DNA of 35,826 nt from Gammaproteobacteria bacterium (GCA_002698665.1 NZZP01000006.1:1-35826), one strand, 5' to 3'; shown: positions 7,643-16,743, numbered from the stretch's first letter. Numbers and translations are program-made. The notes: generated from the letters alone by a model not told the origin.

Positions 7643-9510
7643 TGGCTAACTACAAAACACATTATGAAGATTGCGATATATTAATTGTCGGTGGCGGCAT
7701 GGCAGGAACAGGTGCAACTTTTGAGTCTAGATATTGGGGTCGAGACATGAAAATCATTTGCGCAGAAAAAGCTAATATCGATAGAAGCGGTGCAGTTGCT
7801 CAAGGTCTATACGCAATCAACTGTTATATGGGTATGCAATGGGATGAAAATCAACCTGAGGATCACGTTAGATATGCACGAAATGATTTAATGGGAATGG
7901 TTAGAGAAGACTTAGCTTATGATATGGCTCGTCATGTAGATTCTTGTGTACATATGTTTGAAGAGTGGGGATTGCCACTGATGCGTAACGAAAAAACTGG
8001 AAGATTTCAACGTGAAGGTAAATGGCAGATAATGATTCATGGTGAGAGTTATAAGCCAATCGTGGCTGAAGCTGCTAAAAAATCTGCTGATAAAATTTAT
8101 AACCGGGTCATGATTACACATCTCTTAATGGATGAAACGAATAGCAACAGAGTTGGTGGCGCTACTGGATTTAATATGAGAACGGGTGATCATTATGTAT
8201 TCCGTGCTAAAGCTGTGATTTGTGCTGCAGGTGGTGCATCTCATATATTTAAACCAAGAGCAGTTGGTGAAGGCATGGGCCGAACTTGGTATGCACCTTG
8301 GAGTAATGGTTCAGCATATGCACTTCCAATAGCAGTCGGTGCTAAGATGACACAGATGGAAAACCGCATTGTCCTAACAAGGTTTAAAGATGGTTATGGT
8401 CCTGTGGGAGCATATTTTCTTCATCTTAAAACATATACACAAAATGCAAATGGTGATAACTACGAAAAAACATGGTATGACCAAACAAAAGAGATGGTTG
8501 GTGAATATATAGATCACGTACCAACTCCAACATGTCTAAGAAACCATGCTTTCATTCAAGAGACAGCAGCAGGAAGAGGTCCTATTCATATGGTAACAAT
8601 GGAAGCTTTCCAGGACCCTCATTTAGAAGTTATAGGATGGGAGAATTTCTTAGGTATGACAGTTGGTCAAGCGGTCGTGTGGGCATCTCAAGACATAGAT
8701 CCTAAATACCAAAACCCAGAACTAACTACTTCCGAACCTTATGTTATGGGTTCACATGCTACATGCTCTGGTGCCTGGGTTAGTGGGCCAGAGGATATAT
8801 CTGGAGGTATACCTGAATATTTTTGGGGATACAATAGAATGATGACTGTAGATGGGTTATTTGCAGCTGGTGATGCAGCTGGTGGAACAGCTCATGCATT
8901 CTCATCCGGGTCTTTTACCGAAGGAAGATTGTGTGCAAAAGCAGCAGTGCAATACATAAATGATGGTAAAGCAAATGGTATTACAGTTACTGAGAAACAG
9001 TGTGAGAAATTTAAAGAAATAATATATAAACCTCTTGAAAATTACACTGTAGGTAGAAATGAGATTACTGCTGGAACTGTTTCTCCTAGTTATATATTAC
9101 CAATCCAAGGGCTTCAGAGACTCCAAAAAATTATGGATGATTATGTTGGTGGAATAGGTACTAATTACATGACAAATGGTAATGGTCTTAAAAGAGGACT
9201 CGAGTTGTTAGAAATTTTACAAGAAGATTTGGAAAATGTTGGAGCTGAAGACCTACATCAATTAATGCGTGCCTGGGAGTTAAAACATCGTGCGTTGGTT
9301 TCACAATGTGTGGCTGAACATACAATGTTCCGTGAAGAAACAAGATGGCCAGGATATTACTACAGAGGAGATTTCCTCAAGCTTGATGATGATAATTGGC
9401 ATTGTTTAACAGTTTCAAGACGTGATCCAACTACTGGTAAATTTACACTAGAGAAAGCACCTCTATACCATCTTATTGATGAAGAATCTGAAGGCGAAAA
9501 AAAAGCATAA
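7642..9510 (+). CDS. aprA: Adenylylsulfate reductase alpha subunit (FAD)
   Basis: AprA is the catalytic flavoprotein of APS reductase. In this setting it should oxidise sulfite with AMP to APS, passing two electrons to AprB. The N-terminus has the FAD-binding motif DILIVGGGMAGTGATFES (G17-x-G19-x2-G22), and the second FAD block FAAGDAAGGTAHAFSSGSF lies near residue 412. Between them are AprA-typical stretches such as SHATCSGAWVSGPEDISGG and the capping-domain segment ETAAGRGPIHM. The 622-residue length is normal. It belongs to the fumarate reductase/succinate dehydrogenase flavoprotein superfamily, but pairing with a two-cluster AprB and an adjacent sat makes APS reductase certain. It is translationally coupled to aprB. 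Confidence 0.97.
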   Translation: MANYKTHYEDCDILIVGGGMAGTGATFESRYWGRDMKIICAEKANIDRSGAVAQGLYAINCYMGMQWDENQPEDHVRYARNDLMGMVREDLAYDMARHVDSCVHMFEEWGLPLMRNEKTGRFQREGKWQIMIHGESYKPIVAEAAKKSADKIYNRVMITHLLMDETNSNRVGGATGFNMRTGDHYVFRAKAVICAAGGASHIFKPRAVGEGMGRTWYAPWSNGSAYALPIAVGAKMTQMENRIVLTRFKDGYGPVGAYFLHLKTYTQNANGDNYEKTWYDQTKEMVGEYIDHVPTPTCLRNHAFIQETAAGRGPIHMVTMEAFQDPHLEVIGWENFLGMTVGQAVVWASQDIDPKYQNPELTTSEPYVMGSHATCSGAWVSGPEDISGGIPEYFWGYNRMMTVDGLFAAGDAAGGTAHAFSSGSFTEGRLCAKAAVQYINDGKANGITVTEKQCEKFKEIIYKPLENYTVGRNEITAGTVSPSYILPIQGLQRLQKIMDDYVGGIGTNYMTNGNGLKRGLELLEILQEDLENVGAEDLHQLMRAWELKHRALVSQCVAEHTMFREETRWPGYYYRGDFLKLDDDNWHCLTVSRRDPTTGKFTLEKAPLYHLIDEESEGEKKA

Positions 9511-9541
9511 CTAACTTAGTTAATTTACAAGAGTATAAACA

Positions 9542-9892
9542 ATGAATCTTGTTGATATGTCAGATGACGAGATTATGGAAATTGCTAATCCAATATGGGA
9601 TAGTCTCGTGCAAGCATCAAATAAAAAAGATTATGGCGGGTTTACAAAACATTTTGCTAAAGATATGTTATTTGGTGCAAATGAAGTTGAAATAGGTAAA
9701 CAGTGGGCAAGCAATAAAATGCTGACCACATTATCTACCGATAGAGAATGTTTTGGGTGCCTTCGACGTAAAGATCATGTAACCGTTTTATTTAAACAAA
9801 CTAGTACTGAAATACCTGGAGAGTATCTAGGAAGATTGGTTTTGGGAATCGAAGATGATTCTGTAAAAGTTTTCGGCGCTACAATTTTTTAA
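9542..9892 (+). CDS. Small NTF2/SnoaL-like protein downstream of aprA
   Basis: This 116-residue soluble protein starts 31 bases after aprA in the same orientation and so is probably in the apr transcript. Its layout, an N-terminal helix pair (SDDEIMEIANPIWDSLVQASNKKDYGGFTKHFAKDM) followed by strands such as HVTVLFKQTSTEIPGEYLGRLVLGIEDDSVKVFGATIF, resembles the cone-shaped NTF2/SnoaL fold used as a small-ligand pocket or assembly scaffold. There is one CFGC motif (about residues 72-75), a CxxC-type pair that could be redox active or bind metal. I know no assigned function. Position suggests a part in APS reductase activity or assembly, but co-transcription is the only argument. The fold assignment is by eye. 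Confidence 0.6.
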   Translation: MNLVDMSDDEIMEIANPIWDSLVQASNKKDYGGFTKHFAKDMLFGANEVEIGKQWASNKMLTTLSTDRECFGCLRRKDHVTVLFKQTSTEIPGEYLGRLVLGIEDDSVKVFGATIF

Positions 9893-9915
9893 ATCTAATT
9901 ATAAAAATATATCTT

Positions 9916-10422
9916 ATGACTAATAATATTACATCTAACTCTTTTAGAATAATTATCATATCTGATACACATGGTGTTATGCATGAAAAAATATATAACC
10001 TTATCGAAGCATCAGATTATGTGATCCATGCTGGTGACATATTGGATGAGTCAATATTGCTCAATATAGAAAAGATGTGTAGTAAGCTTTTTGCTGTTAA
10101 CGGAAACAATGATTTTTATCCGACGTTAAATGATACTGAACAAATAAATACTCCGCTTGGCGATATAGTTGTTACTCATGGACATAAACACTATCCTGAC
10201 TATCATGATTCCTTAAGAAAAACTTTCCCAGATGCGCTGGCTATTATTTATGGTCATACACACCACCACATAATTGATACAGCTAGAAGACCCTATATAA
10301 TTAACCCAGGTGCAGCAGGAAACACACGTACACAAGGAGGATCATCTTGCGCGATATTAAATGTGAACAATAATAATTTATCAATTCAGTTATCTAAATT
10401 TAACTATGAGCATCATACCTAA
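9916..10422 (+). CDS. YfcE/MJ0936-type metallophosphoesterase
   Basis: This 168-residue cytoplasmic phosphodiesterase has the calcineurin-like metal-binding motifs in order: ISDTHG (D17, H19), HAGDI (about 39-43), NGNND (about 62-66), VTHGH (about 92-96) and GHTHHH (about 115-120), ending in the INPGAAGNTR loop typical of the YfcE/MJ0936 family. Members hydrolyse phosphodiesters with Mn or a similar metal; the natural substrate is generally unknown. It follows the NTF2-like gene after 23 bases and could be at the tail of the apr transcript, but it is a widespread housekeeping family and a role in sulfur metabolism is not implied. No strong ribosome binding site is visible. Confidence 0.88.
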   Translation: MTNNITSNSFRIIIISDTHGVMHEKIYNLIEASDYVIHAGDILDESILLNIEKMCSKLFAVNGNNDFYPTLNDTEQINTPLGDIVVTHGHKHYPDYHDSLRKTFPDALAIIYGHTHHHIIDTARRPYIINPGAAGNTRTQGGSSCAILNVNNNNLSIQLSKFNYEHHT

Positions 10423-10428
10423 TAAAGC

Positions 10429-10456
10429 TTGACTTATTATTTAAACGTAATAATAT
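10429..10456 (+). promoter_or_regulatory. Probable trxA-rho promoter
   Basis: TTGACT (10429-10434) and TAATAT (10451-10456) are separated by 16 bases, a good sigma70-type pair just after the metallophosphoesterase stop. A second perfect TATAAT at 10493-10498 lies close to the trxA start but has no convincing -35. Either could drive trxA and, by read-through, rho. Confidence 0.5.
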
Positions 10457-10517
10457 ATGAGTATTCAAAGCAAACCACAATTCAATCCGATTTATAATAC
10501 AGCAGAGGAATTTTATT

Positions 10518-10841
10518 ATGAGTTTAGTACTTAATATAACAGATAGTGATTTTGAATCTAAGGTTCTTGGGTCTGATACACCTGTCCTTGTAGATTTTTG
10601 GGCTGAGTGGTGCGGCCCATGTAAAGTTCTTGGACCAATTATAGATGAAGTTGCACCTGAATTTGAAGGCAAAGTGACTTTTGCAAAACTAAACATAGAT
10701 GAAAATCCTGATACTGCTCCAAAATATAACATTCGAGGTATTCCTACGATTATGATTTTTTCTGCTGGAGAACTTAAAGCTACGAGCGTTGGAGTTTTAA
10801 CAAAATCTGAATTACAAAATTTTTTAAATGAAAATATTTAA
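10518..10841 (+). CDS. trxA: Thioredoxin
   Basis: This is a standard cytoplasmic thioredoxin of 107 residues. The active site is W31-C32-G33-P34-C35-K36 in the usual [12 protein letters not shown] context, and the conserved cis-proline loop GIPTIMIF follows near residue 74. The ATG is preceded by the ribosome binding site GAGGAATTTT. It sits directly upstream of rho, an arrangement also known from E. coli. It would supply reducing power to cytoplasmic reductases and to the membrane protein DsbD, also encoded in this window. Confidence 0.95.
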   Translation: MSLVLNITDSDFESKVLGSDTPVLVDFWAEWCGPCKVLGPIIDEVAPEFEGKVTFAKLNIDENPDTAPKYNIRGIPTIMIFSAGELKATSVGVLTKSELQNFLNENI

Positions 10842-10882
10842 CTTACCCAAAAAACTCTAATAATTATAATTATCACTTTTAT

Positions 10883-12139
10883 ATGAACTTAACTGAACTT
10901 AAAGAAAAACCTATTCAAGAATTGATATCCATGGCTGAAAAGATGGGTGCAGAGAATGTCGGTAGGCTAAGAAAACAAGATGTAATTTTTACAATTCTTA
11001 AAAATCATTCCTCTAGTGGTGAAGATATATCAGGAGGAGGTGTTCTAGAAATACTTCAAGATGGTTTTGGATTTCTAAGGAATGCTGGGAGTTCATATTT
11101 AGCTGGCCCAGATGATATATATGTATCACCTAGTCAGATACGCAAATTTTCATTAAGAACAGGTGATACAGTTGAAGGAAAAATAAGACCACCAAAAGAA
11201 GGTGAGAGGTATTTTGCCTTATTAAAAGTAGATAATGTTAATTTTGATTCTACTGAAAACTCAAAACATAAAATTTTGTTTGAAAACCTCACTCCATTGC
11301 ATGCAAATGAAAGATTAAGATTAGAGTGCGGAAATGGTAGTAGAGAAGATATATCTGGTCGATTAGTTGACATAGCCGCACCTATTGGTAAGGGTCAGAG
11401 AGGTCTTGTGATCTCACCGCCAAAGGCTGGCAAGACAATCATGTTACAACAAATCGCACAAAGCTTAATAACCAATAACCCCGAATCAATTCTCATTGTT
11501 CTATTAATAGATGAGAGACCAGAAGAAGTAACCGAGATGTCAAGAATGGTAAAAGGAGAAGTGGTGGCAAGTACGTTTGATGAGCCAGCAAATAGACATG
11601 TACAGGTAGCTGAGATGGTCATAGAGAAAGCAAAAAGATTAGTAGAACACAAAAAAGATGTGATTATATTACTAGACTCAATCACACGCTTAGCACGAGC
11701 TTACAACACCATAGCACCGTCATCTGGCAAGGTTTTATCTGGTGGTGTAGATGCTAATTCGTTAACCAAACCTAAAAGATTCTTTGGAGCTGCAAGAAAT
11801 ATTGAAGAGGGTGGTAGCTTAACAATATTGGCAACTGCACTAATAGATACAGGTTCTAAAATGGATGAAGTCATTTATGAAGAATTTAAAGGAACTGGAA
11901 ATATGGAAGTTCATTTAGACAGAAGGATTGCAGAAAAACGAATATATCCGGCAATAAATATAAATAGGTCTGGTACAAGAAGAGAGGAATTATTAACTAC
12001 TCCTGAAGAACTCCAAAAAATTTGGATTCTTAGAAAAGTACTTCATTCTATGGATGAACTAGATGCAATGGAGTTCATGTTAAGTAAATTGCAGTCAACT
12101 AAAACAAACTCAGAGTTTTTTGACTCAATGAAAAGATAA
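10883..12139 (+). CDS. rho: Transcription termination factor Rho
   Basis: Rho is the hexameric RNA-dependent ATPase that ends transcription at factor-dependent sites. The 418-residue protein has the N-terminal helical region ([21 protein letters not shown]), the cold-shock-like RNA-binding domain (around 50-120, with [15 protein letters not shown]), and the RecA-type ATPase domain with Walker [13 protein letters not shown] (174-185), [13 protein letters not shown] and [15 protein letters not shown]. Length and motifs match E. coli Rho closely. The start has no obvious Shine-Dalgarno; the 41-base gap from trxA is AT-rich. Its 3' end is only 9 bases from the end of the convergent purD, and I see no intrinsic terminator between them. 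Confidence 0.97.
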   Translation: MNLTELKEKPIQELISMAEKMGAENVGRLRKQDVIFTILKNHSSSGEDISGGGVLEILQDGFGFLRNAGSSYLAGPDDIYVSPSQIRKFSLRTGDTVEGKIRPPKEGERYFALLKVDNVNFDSTENSKHKILFENLTPLHANERLRLECGNGSREDISGRLVDIAAPIGKGQRGLVISPPKAGKTIMLQQIAQSLITNNPESILIVLLIDERPEEVTEMSRMVKGEVVASTFDEPANRHVQVAEMVIEKAKRLVEHKKDVIILLDSITRLARAYNTIAPSSGKVLSGGVDANSLTKPKRFFGAARNIEEGGSLTILATALIDTGSKMDEVIYEEFKGTGNMEVHLDRRIAEKRIYPAININRSGTRREELLTTPEELQKIWILRKVLHSMDELDAMEFMLSKLQSTKTNSEFFDSMKR

Positions 12140-12148
12140 GGTTTACAG

Positions 12149-13489
12149 TTAATTCCCTATATCCTCTCTAAAAAATACTAAATCTTGATTTTGATGTTTA
12201 AAATCTTTATCTTCAAATACCTTAATTTCTTTTATTTTTTCATAAGCCATATCAATTGCTTTTTGACGATCATTTGCATATACATTGACAGAAAGAATTC
12301 TCCCTCCTTTTGATACAATTTTCCCATTTTCGATATCAGTTCCAGAATGGAATATAACAAGTTGATCTGTTTCTTTTATGGAACTTAAATCTAAGTAGAA
12401 ACCTTTTTTATAGGACTCTGGATACCCTTTAGCTGCTAGTACTAATGTGCAACAGTACCCATTATCTTCATTATCAATCCTATCTAGATTAAAGTCTTTT
12501 TTATTATTTTTTCTACCTAGTATTAAGTCCAACAAATCAACATCTTTATTGTGGAGTGTTAACATTATGTTTTGTGTTTCAGGGTCACCCAGCCTGCAGT
12601 TGTATTCAAGTACATTAATTTCGTCTTTGTTATTAATCATTAATCCCATATATAAAAATCCTAGATATCCAACACCATCATCTTTGTTATAGTTGTTTAT
12701 AGATGTTAGTGTTTTGATTAATATTTTTTCTATGTCAAGATGAAGTTTGAATAAAGAGTTTTTATTCTCAAAACATAGAGGATGACTAACAGCACCCATA
12801 CCACCAGTATTTGGTCCGCTATTGTATTCATCTCTAGATTTATAGTCTTTTGTCCATGGCAAACCTATTTCATAACTAATGCCTTGATAATTTACTATAT
12901 AGATAGCTGAGAGTTCTTGGCCATTCAAGAATTCTTCTACAACTATGTAATCAGAATGTTCTGATTTTAGAAGACTATCAATAGCTTCATATGACTCATC
13001 TATTGAGGCAGATACAACTACACCTTTTCCAGCCGCAAGACCATCTGCTTTTATTACAATCGGGTGTTTTTTAGTTGAACAGAAATCTTTAGCCTCTTGA
13101 TTGCTTGAAAACATTTGATATTCAGACGTTGGTATATTGAAATTTTTCATGAATTCTTTTGAAAAGACTTTTGAGCTTTCCAAAAGAGCATATTGCTTTT
13201 TTGGACCAAAGATTTTAAGACCTGCATTCAAGAAACTATTCACTATTCCAGCTGCCAGCGGGTTTTCAGGGCCAACTATTGTCATAGTAATATTATTTTG
13301 TTTTGCAAAGTTCACAAGAGAATCATGGTCGTTAATATTTAAATTTACATTTAGCAGCGATGAGTCGAGCTCTGTACCACCATTGCCTGGACATACATAT
13401 ACTTTTGAAACATTGGGTGATTTAGATATTTTCCAAGCTATTGCGTGTTCCCTACCTCCTTGACCAATAACTAATATATTTTGATTCAT
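12149..13489 (-). CDS. purD: Phosphoribosylamine-glycine ligase
   Basis: PurD catalyses step 2 of purine synthesis, joining glycine to phosphoribosylamine with ATP. The N-terminus NILVIGQGGREHAIAWKI is the family signature, followed by VGPENPLAAGI. The ATP-grasp part shows PIVIKADGLAAGKGVVV (about 145-161), and the family block GPNTGGMGAVS lies near residue 232; NVLEYNCRLGDPETQ is the metal-binding segment. Total length is 446, slightly longer than E. coli's about 430. It is the last gene of the fis-purH-purD run, starting 4 bases after the purH stop, so it is almost certainly co-transcribed with purH. Confidence 0.95.
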   Translation of the reverse strand: MNQNILVIGQGGREHAIAWKISKSPNVSKVYVCPGNGGTELDSSLLNVNLNINDHDSLVNFAKQNNITMTIVGPENPLAAGIVNSFLNAGLKIFGPKKQYALLESSKVFSKEFMKNFNIPTSEYQMFSSNQEAKDFCSTKKHPIVIKADGLAAGKGVVVSASIDESYEAIDSLLKSEHSDYIVVEEFLNGQELSAIYIVNYQGISYEIGLPWTKDYKSRDEYNSGPNTGGMGAVSHPLCFENKNSLFKLHLDIEKILIKTLTSINNYNKDDGVGYLGFLYMGLMINNKDEINVLEYNCRLGDPETQNIMLTLHNKDVDLLDLILGRKNNKKDFNLDRIDNEDNGYCCTLVLAAKGYPESYKKGFYLDLSSIKETDQLVIFHSGTDIENGKIVSKGGRILSVNVYANDRQKAIDMAYEKIKEIKVFEDKDFKHQNQDLVFFREDIGN

Positions 13490-13493
13490 AATG

Positions 13494-15050
13494 CTAATGT
13501 TTAAAAACTCTTATTCCACTGAATACCATAGACATTTTATGCTTATCCACAATCTTTATGATTTCTGTATCCTTTATTGACCCTCCTGGCTGTATAATAC
13601 TAGAAACTCCGATTTTTTTTGCCAAATCAACATTATCCCTAAATGGAAAAAAAGCTTCAGAAGCCATAACAGATCCTTTAAGAGATAGTTTATGTCTTCT
13701 TGCTTTCATCTGAGCTATTTTTGTTGAGTCAATTCTGCTCATTTGACCAGCACCAATTCCAAGTGTTTTTTTATTTTTAACAAATACAATAGCGTTCGAT
13801 TTTACATACCTAGCAACCTTAAATGCAAAAATTAAATCTTCAATTTGACTTTTAGTTGGTCTTTTTTTAGTTACAAATCTTAAGTCACTATTTTTAAGTT
13901 TTATGTCATCTTTATTTTGTAATAATAACTTGTTACCAAGTGACTTGAGTTCATAGGATACTTTGTCATTCTTAACCTTAGATGATTTTAACAAACGTAT
14001 ATTTGGTTTTTTTTTAATCAAATCTAAACATAAATTCTTAAAGCCTGGAGCGATAATAACTTCAACAAATTGTTGAGATAGAATTTTTTTTAACACTTTT
14101 GCATCCACTATCTTATTAAATGCAATGATTCCTCCAAATGCTGAAATGGGGTCAGTTTTATAAGCTCTATTATAAGCACTAAGTAAATCAGTAGATTCCG
14201 AGACTCCGCATGGATTAGCATGTTTTACAATTACGCATGCAGGTTTATCAAATTGTCTCACACATGCAAGTGCACTTTCAGTATCAACAATATTATTAAA
14301 TGACAAATCTTTGCCAGATAATTGTTCAAAATTGAAGTTATCATATATAGGTGCGGCTATGTCATATAGCGCTGCCTCTTGATGTGGGTTTTCTCCATAT
14401 CTTAGATTATTTAATTTTTCCATTGTTATATTAATTTTCTCTGGAAATTTTTTATTATTTGGATTAAGGTAGTCACAAATTATCGAGTCATATCTCGCAG
14501 TTTTTTCAAATGCTTTAATAGCCATGTCCAGACGCGTTTTTGGTTTTGTTTTACCATGTCTATTAATTTCTTCTAAAATCTTTTCGTAATCATTAGGGTC
14601 AGTTATAACCGTAACTCTCTGATGATTTTTTGCTGCGGCTCTAAGCATTGTTGGGCCCCCAATATCTATGTTTTCAATTGCCATATTAAAAGTTGAGTTT
14701 TTTTTATTTATAGTTTTCTCAAAAGGATATAAATTGACTACAACAAGATCAATAGCCATATATGAACTATTTTTGATCTCATCTAGTAGTTTTTGATTTT
14801 TAGCTAGTATGCCTGCATGTATTTTAGGATGTAATGTTTTTACTCTGCCTTCTAAAATCTCATCGAAATCTGTAAAGTCTGCTATAGATATATTATTGAT
14901 CCTTTTCGATGTAAGAAAATCGGCAGTGCCACCTGTAGAAAGTATTCTGTAATTGTTGTCTATGAGTTTTTTAGCAAAATTATCTATGCCTGTCTTGTCA
15001 GAAACGCTTATTATGGCTAATTTTTTGGAATTATGATGCCTTAATACCAT
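13494..15050 (-). CDS. purH: Bifunctional AICAR transformylase / IMP cyclohydrolase
   Basis: PurH carries out the last two steps of IMP synthesis. The N-terminal cyclohydrolase domain begins LAIISVSDKTGIDNFAKKL and includes RVKTLHPKIHAGIL and GGPTMLRAAAKNHQ; the transformylase domain includes LRYGENPHQEAALYD, VIVKHANPCGVSE and the end segment SEAFFPFRDNVDLA...IIQPGGSIKD. The 518-residue length is typical. The ATG lies inside the end of fis (20-base overlap), with AGAGAATTAAAG in ribosome-binding position inside the fis coding sequence, so translation is probably coupled to fis. The order fis-purH-purD is common in gammaproteobacteria. Confidence 0.96.
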   Translation of the reverse strand: MVLRHHNSKKLAIISVSDKTGIDNFAKKLIDNNYRILSTGGTADFLTSKRINNISIADFTDFDEILEGRVKTLHPKIHAGILAKNQKLLDEIKNSSYMAIDLVVVNLYPFEKTINKKNSTFNMAIENIDIGGPTMLRAAAKNHQRVTVITDPNDYEKILEEINRHGKTKPKTRLDMAIKAFEKTARYDSIICDYLNPNNKKFPEKINITMEKLNNLRYGENPHQEAALYDIAAPIYDNFNFEQLSGKDLSFNNIVDTESALACVRQFDKPACVIVKHANPCGVSESTDLLSAYNRAYKTDPISAFGGIIAFNKIVDAKVLKKILSQQFVEVIIAPGFKNLCLDLIKKKPNIRLLKSSKVKNDKVSYELKSLGNKLLLQNKDDIKLKNSDLRFVTKKRPTKSQIEDLIFAFKVARYVKSNAIVFVKNKKTLGIGAGQMSRIDSTKIAQMKARRHKLSLKGSVMASEAFFPFRDNVDLAKKIGVSSIIQPGGSIKDTEIIKIVDKHKMSMVFSGIRVFKH

Positions 15051-15288
15051 AATCTTTAATTCTCTTGATTAGTGTACCCCTATTTATGCCTAGATAGCAT
15101 GCAGTTTTTGTCACATTACCACCTAAATGGTCTAAGACAGCTGAAATGAGAGATTTCTCAGCTTCAGATATAAATAATTCATGTAGATTACTGACTCCTT
15201 CACCATTCATCTTATTAATGTAAGTCAAAGTTTCGTTTTTAATAGTTTTACTCAAAGAGCTTACAGCAATCTTTTTCGATTTTTCCAT
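15031..15288 (-). CDS. fis: Nucleoid-associated regulator Fis
   Basis: Fis is a small homodimeric DNA-bending protein that activates rRNA promoters and shapes the nucleoid. This 85-residue version has the family C-terminal half: LHELFISEAEKSLISAVLDHLGGN, then the helix-turn-helix GNVTKTACYLGINRGTLIKRI (57-77), matching E. coli Fis [21 protein letters not shown]. The N-terminal part is shorter and less conserved. In most gammaproteobacteria fis follows dusB; here dusB is absent and fis sits 110 bases after accC. A purine-rich AGGGG lies about 16 bases before the ATG, farther than usual. The last 20 bases overlap purH. Confidence 0.92.
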   Translation of the reverse strand: MEKSKKIAVSSLSKTIKNETLTYINKMNGEGVSNLHELFISEAEKSLISAVLDHLGGNVTKTACYLGINRGTLIKRIKDYGIKAS

Positions 15289-15317
15289 GGTTTTTAAAAT
15301 TTTACCCCTGTGTTTTC

Positions 15318-15337
15318 AGTTCGATTTGATTCGAACT
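15318..15337. promoter_or_regulatory. Perfect inverted repeat in the fis leader
   Basis: AGTTCGA (15318-15324) and TCGAACT (15331-15337) form a 7-base perfect inverted repeat with a 6-base spacer. It lies between the probable fis -10 (15367-15372, minus strand) and the fis ATG (15288). It could be an RNA hairpin in the fis leader, a dimeric-protein operator, or part of the accC 3' end. There is no run of T after it in the accC direction, so a standard terminator is unlikely. AGTTCGA is relatively GC-rich for this region. Confidence 0.4.
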
Positions 15338-15366
15338 TTATTGATGGAATGTTTTACTATCTTACA

Positions 15367-15372
15367 ATTATA
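15367..15372 (-). promoter_or_regulatory. Possible -10 of the fis-purH-purD promoter
   Basis: The minus strand reads TATAAT within the accC-fis gap. The -35 is weak (near ATTACC at 17 bp). Transcription would start around 15360 and give a leader of about 70 bases containing the 15318-15337 inverted repeat. It is the only good -10 in this gap. Confidence 0.35.
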
Positions 15373-15398
15373 ATGAACTGTATTAAAGAGGTAATTTG

Positions 15399-16742
15399 CT
15401 AATTTTTGTTGATATATTCGTTTAATGTATTAATTGTGAACTCACCATTCATAAAAAAATCGCTAGTCAATAACTTCTTATGCAAACTAATGTTGGTTTT
15501 GATGCCTTCTACTACAGTTTCATTAAGTGCGAAGAGCATTTTTTTAATAGCGCCGTTTCTAGTTTCAGCATGAGTGATAATTTTTGCTATTAATGAATCA
15601 TAATTTGGTGGAACATTATAACCAGAATATACATGAGAGTCTATTCTAACGCCTGGGCCACCTGGGGCGTGAAAAAGGTTGATTTGACCTGGCGAAGGCA
15701 TAAATGTCTCAGGGTCCTCTGCATTTATCCTACATTCTATAGAATGACCTTTAAACTCTATTTCGTCTTGTTTTACCCTTAATTTCTCATTTGAGGCAAT
15801 TAATATCTGTTCTGCTATCAAATCAACACCTGTTAATAATTCGCTCACAGGATGTTCTACTTGTATTCTTGTGTTCATCTCAATAAAACTAAAACTACCA
15901 TCCTGATATAAGAATTCAAAAGTTCCTGCACCAGTATATCCAAGCTTTACACAAGCTTGAGTGCATATTTCTCCAATTTTATGGATTTCTTCTCTAGGTA
16001 TGTTCACTGCAGTTGTTTCTTCAATTACTTTTTGATTACGTCTTTGTAATGAACAGTCCCTCTCTCCTAAATGTATGGCATTACCATGGTTGTCAGCTAA
16101 TACCTGTATTTCTATATGTCTTGGTTTGTCAAAATATTTTTCAAAGTATAAATCACCATTTCCAAATGCATTTTCAGCCTCTGCTTTAGTAATGTTCATA
16201 GCCTTTCCGAGGTCTTCTGGTTTATGAACAATCATCATGCCACGACCACCTCCGCCATGAATAGCTTTCAGCATTATTGGAAACCCTATTTCTCCGGCTT
16301 TTTTAATTACAGTAGTAGTATCAGCTGGAAGAATACCATCATATCCTGGTATGCAAGGTACACCAAAACCCTTCATTGCGTTTTTTGCTTTAATCTTATC
16401 ACCCATTTTTTTCAACACTGTACTTGATGGACCAATAAAGATAAATTTATTTGATTCTACGATTTCTGCAAATTCTGCAGATTCTGATAGGAATCCATAT
16501 CCAGGATGAATTGCATCTGCATTAGTTAACTCTGCAGCACTAATAATCGATGGGATATTTAAATAACTTTTTTTTGGATCTGGGGCTCCTATACAAACAG
16601 ATTCATCCGCCATTTTAACGTGTGGCAATTGCCTATCAACCGTAGAGTGTACTGCTACAGTTTTAATACCAAGTTTCTTACAAGCTCTTAAAACACGTAA
16701 TGCTATCTCACCTCTATTAGCTATTAATATTTTCTTTATCAT
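15399..16742 (-). CDS. accC: Acetyl-CoA carboxylase, biotin carboxylase subunit
   Basis: AccC carboxylates the biotin on AccB using ATP and bicarbonate, the first half-reaction of malonyl-CoA synthesis. The 447-residue protein opens with KKILIANRGEIALRVLRACK, has the ATP-grasp glycine loop KAIHGGGGRGMMIV (about 159-172), the HLGERDCSLQRRNQKVIEE block, and EMNTRIQVEHPVSE near residue 288, and it keeps the expected length. It starts one base after the accB stop, forming the accB-accC operon with aroQ upstream. In Pseudomonas-like genomes prmA and dusB follow accC; here fis follows directly. Confidence 0.97.
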   Translation of the reverse strand: MIKKILIANRGEIALRVLRACKKLGIKTVAVHSTVDRQLPHVKMADESVCIGAPDPKKSYLNIPSIISAAELTNADAIHPGYGFLSESAEFAEIVESNKFIFIGPSSTVLKKMGDKIKAKNAMKGFGVPCIPGYDGILPADTTTVIKKAGEIGFPIMLKAIHGGGGRGMMIVHKPEDLGKAMNITKAEAENAFGNGDLYFEKYFDKPRHIEIQVLADNHGNAIHLGERDCSLQRRNQKVIEETTAVNIPREEIHKIGEICTQACVKLGYTGAGTFEFLYQDGSFSFIEMNTRIQVEHPVSELLTGVDLIAEQILIASNEKLRVKQDEIEFKGHSIECRINAEDPETFMPSPGQINLFHAPGGPGVRIDSHVYSGYNVPPNYDSLIAKIITHAETRNGAIKKMLFALNETVVEGIKTNISLHKKLLTSDFFMNGEFTINTLNEYINKN

Positions 16743-16743
16743 A

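Noticed and set aside
9508-9522. Palindrome TAACTAA-C-TTAGTTA at the aprA stop
   Set aside because: It is AT-rich and only 7 bases per arm, could form at best a weak hairpin and lacks a T run; I could not tell it from chance in this composition.
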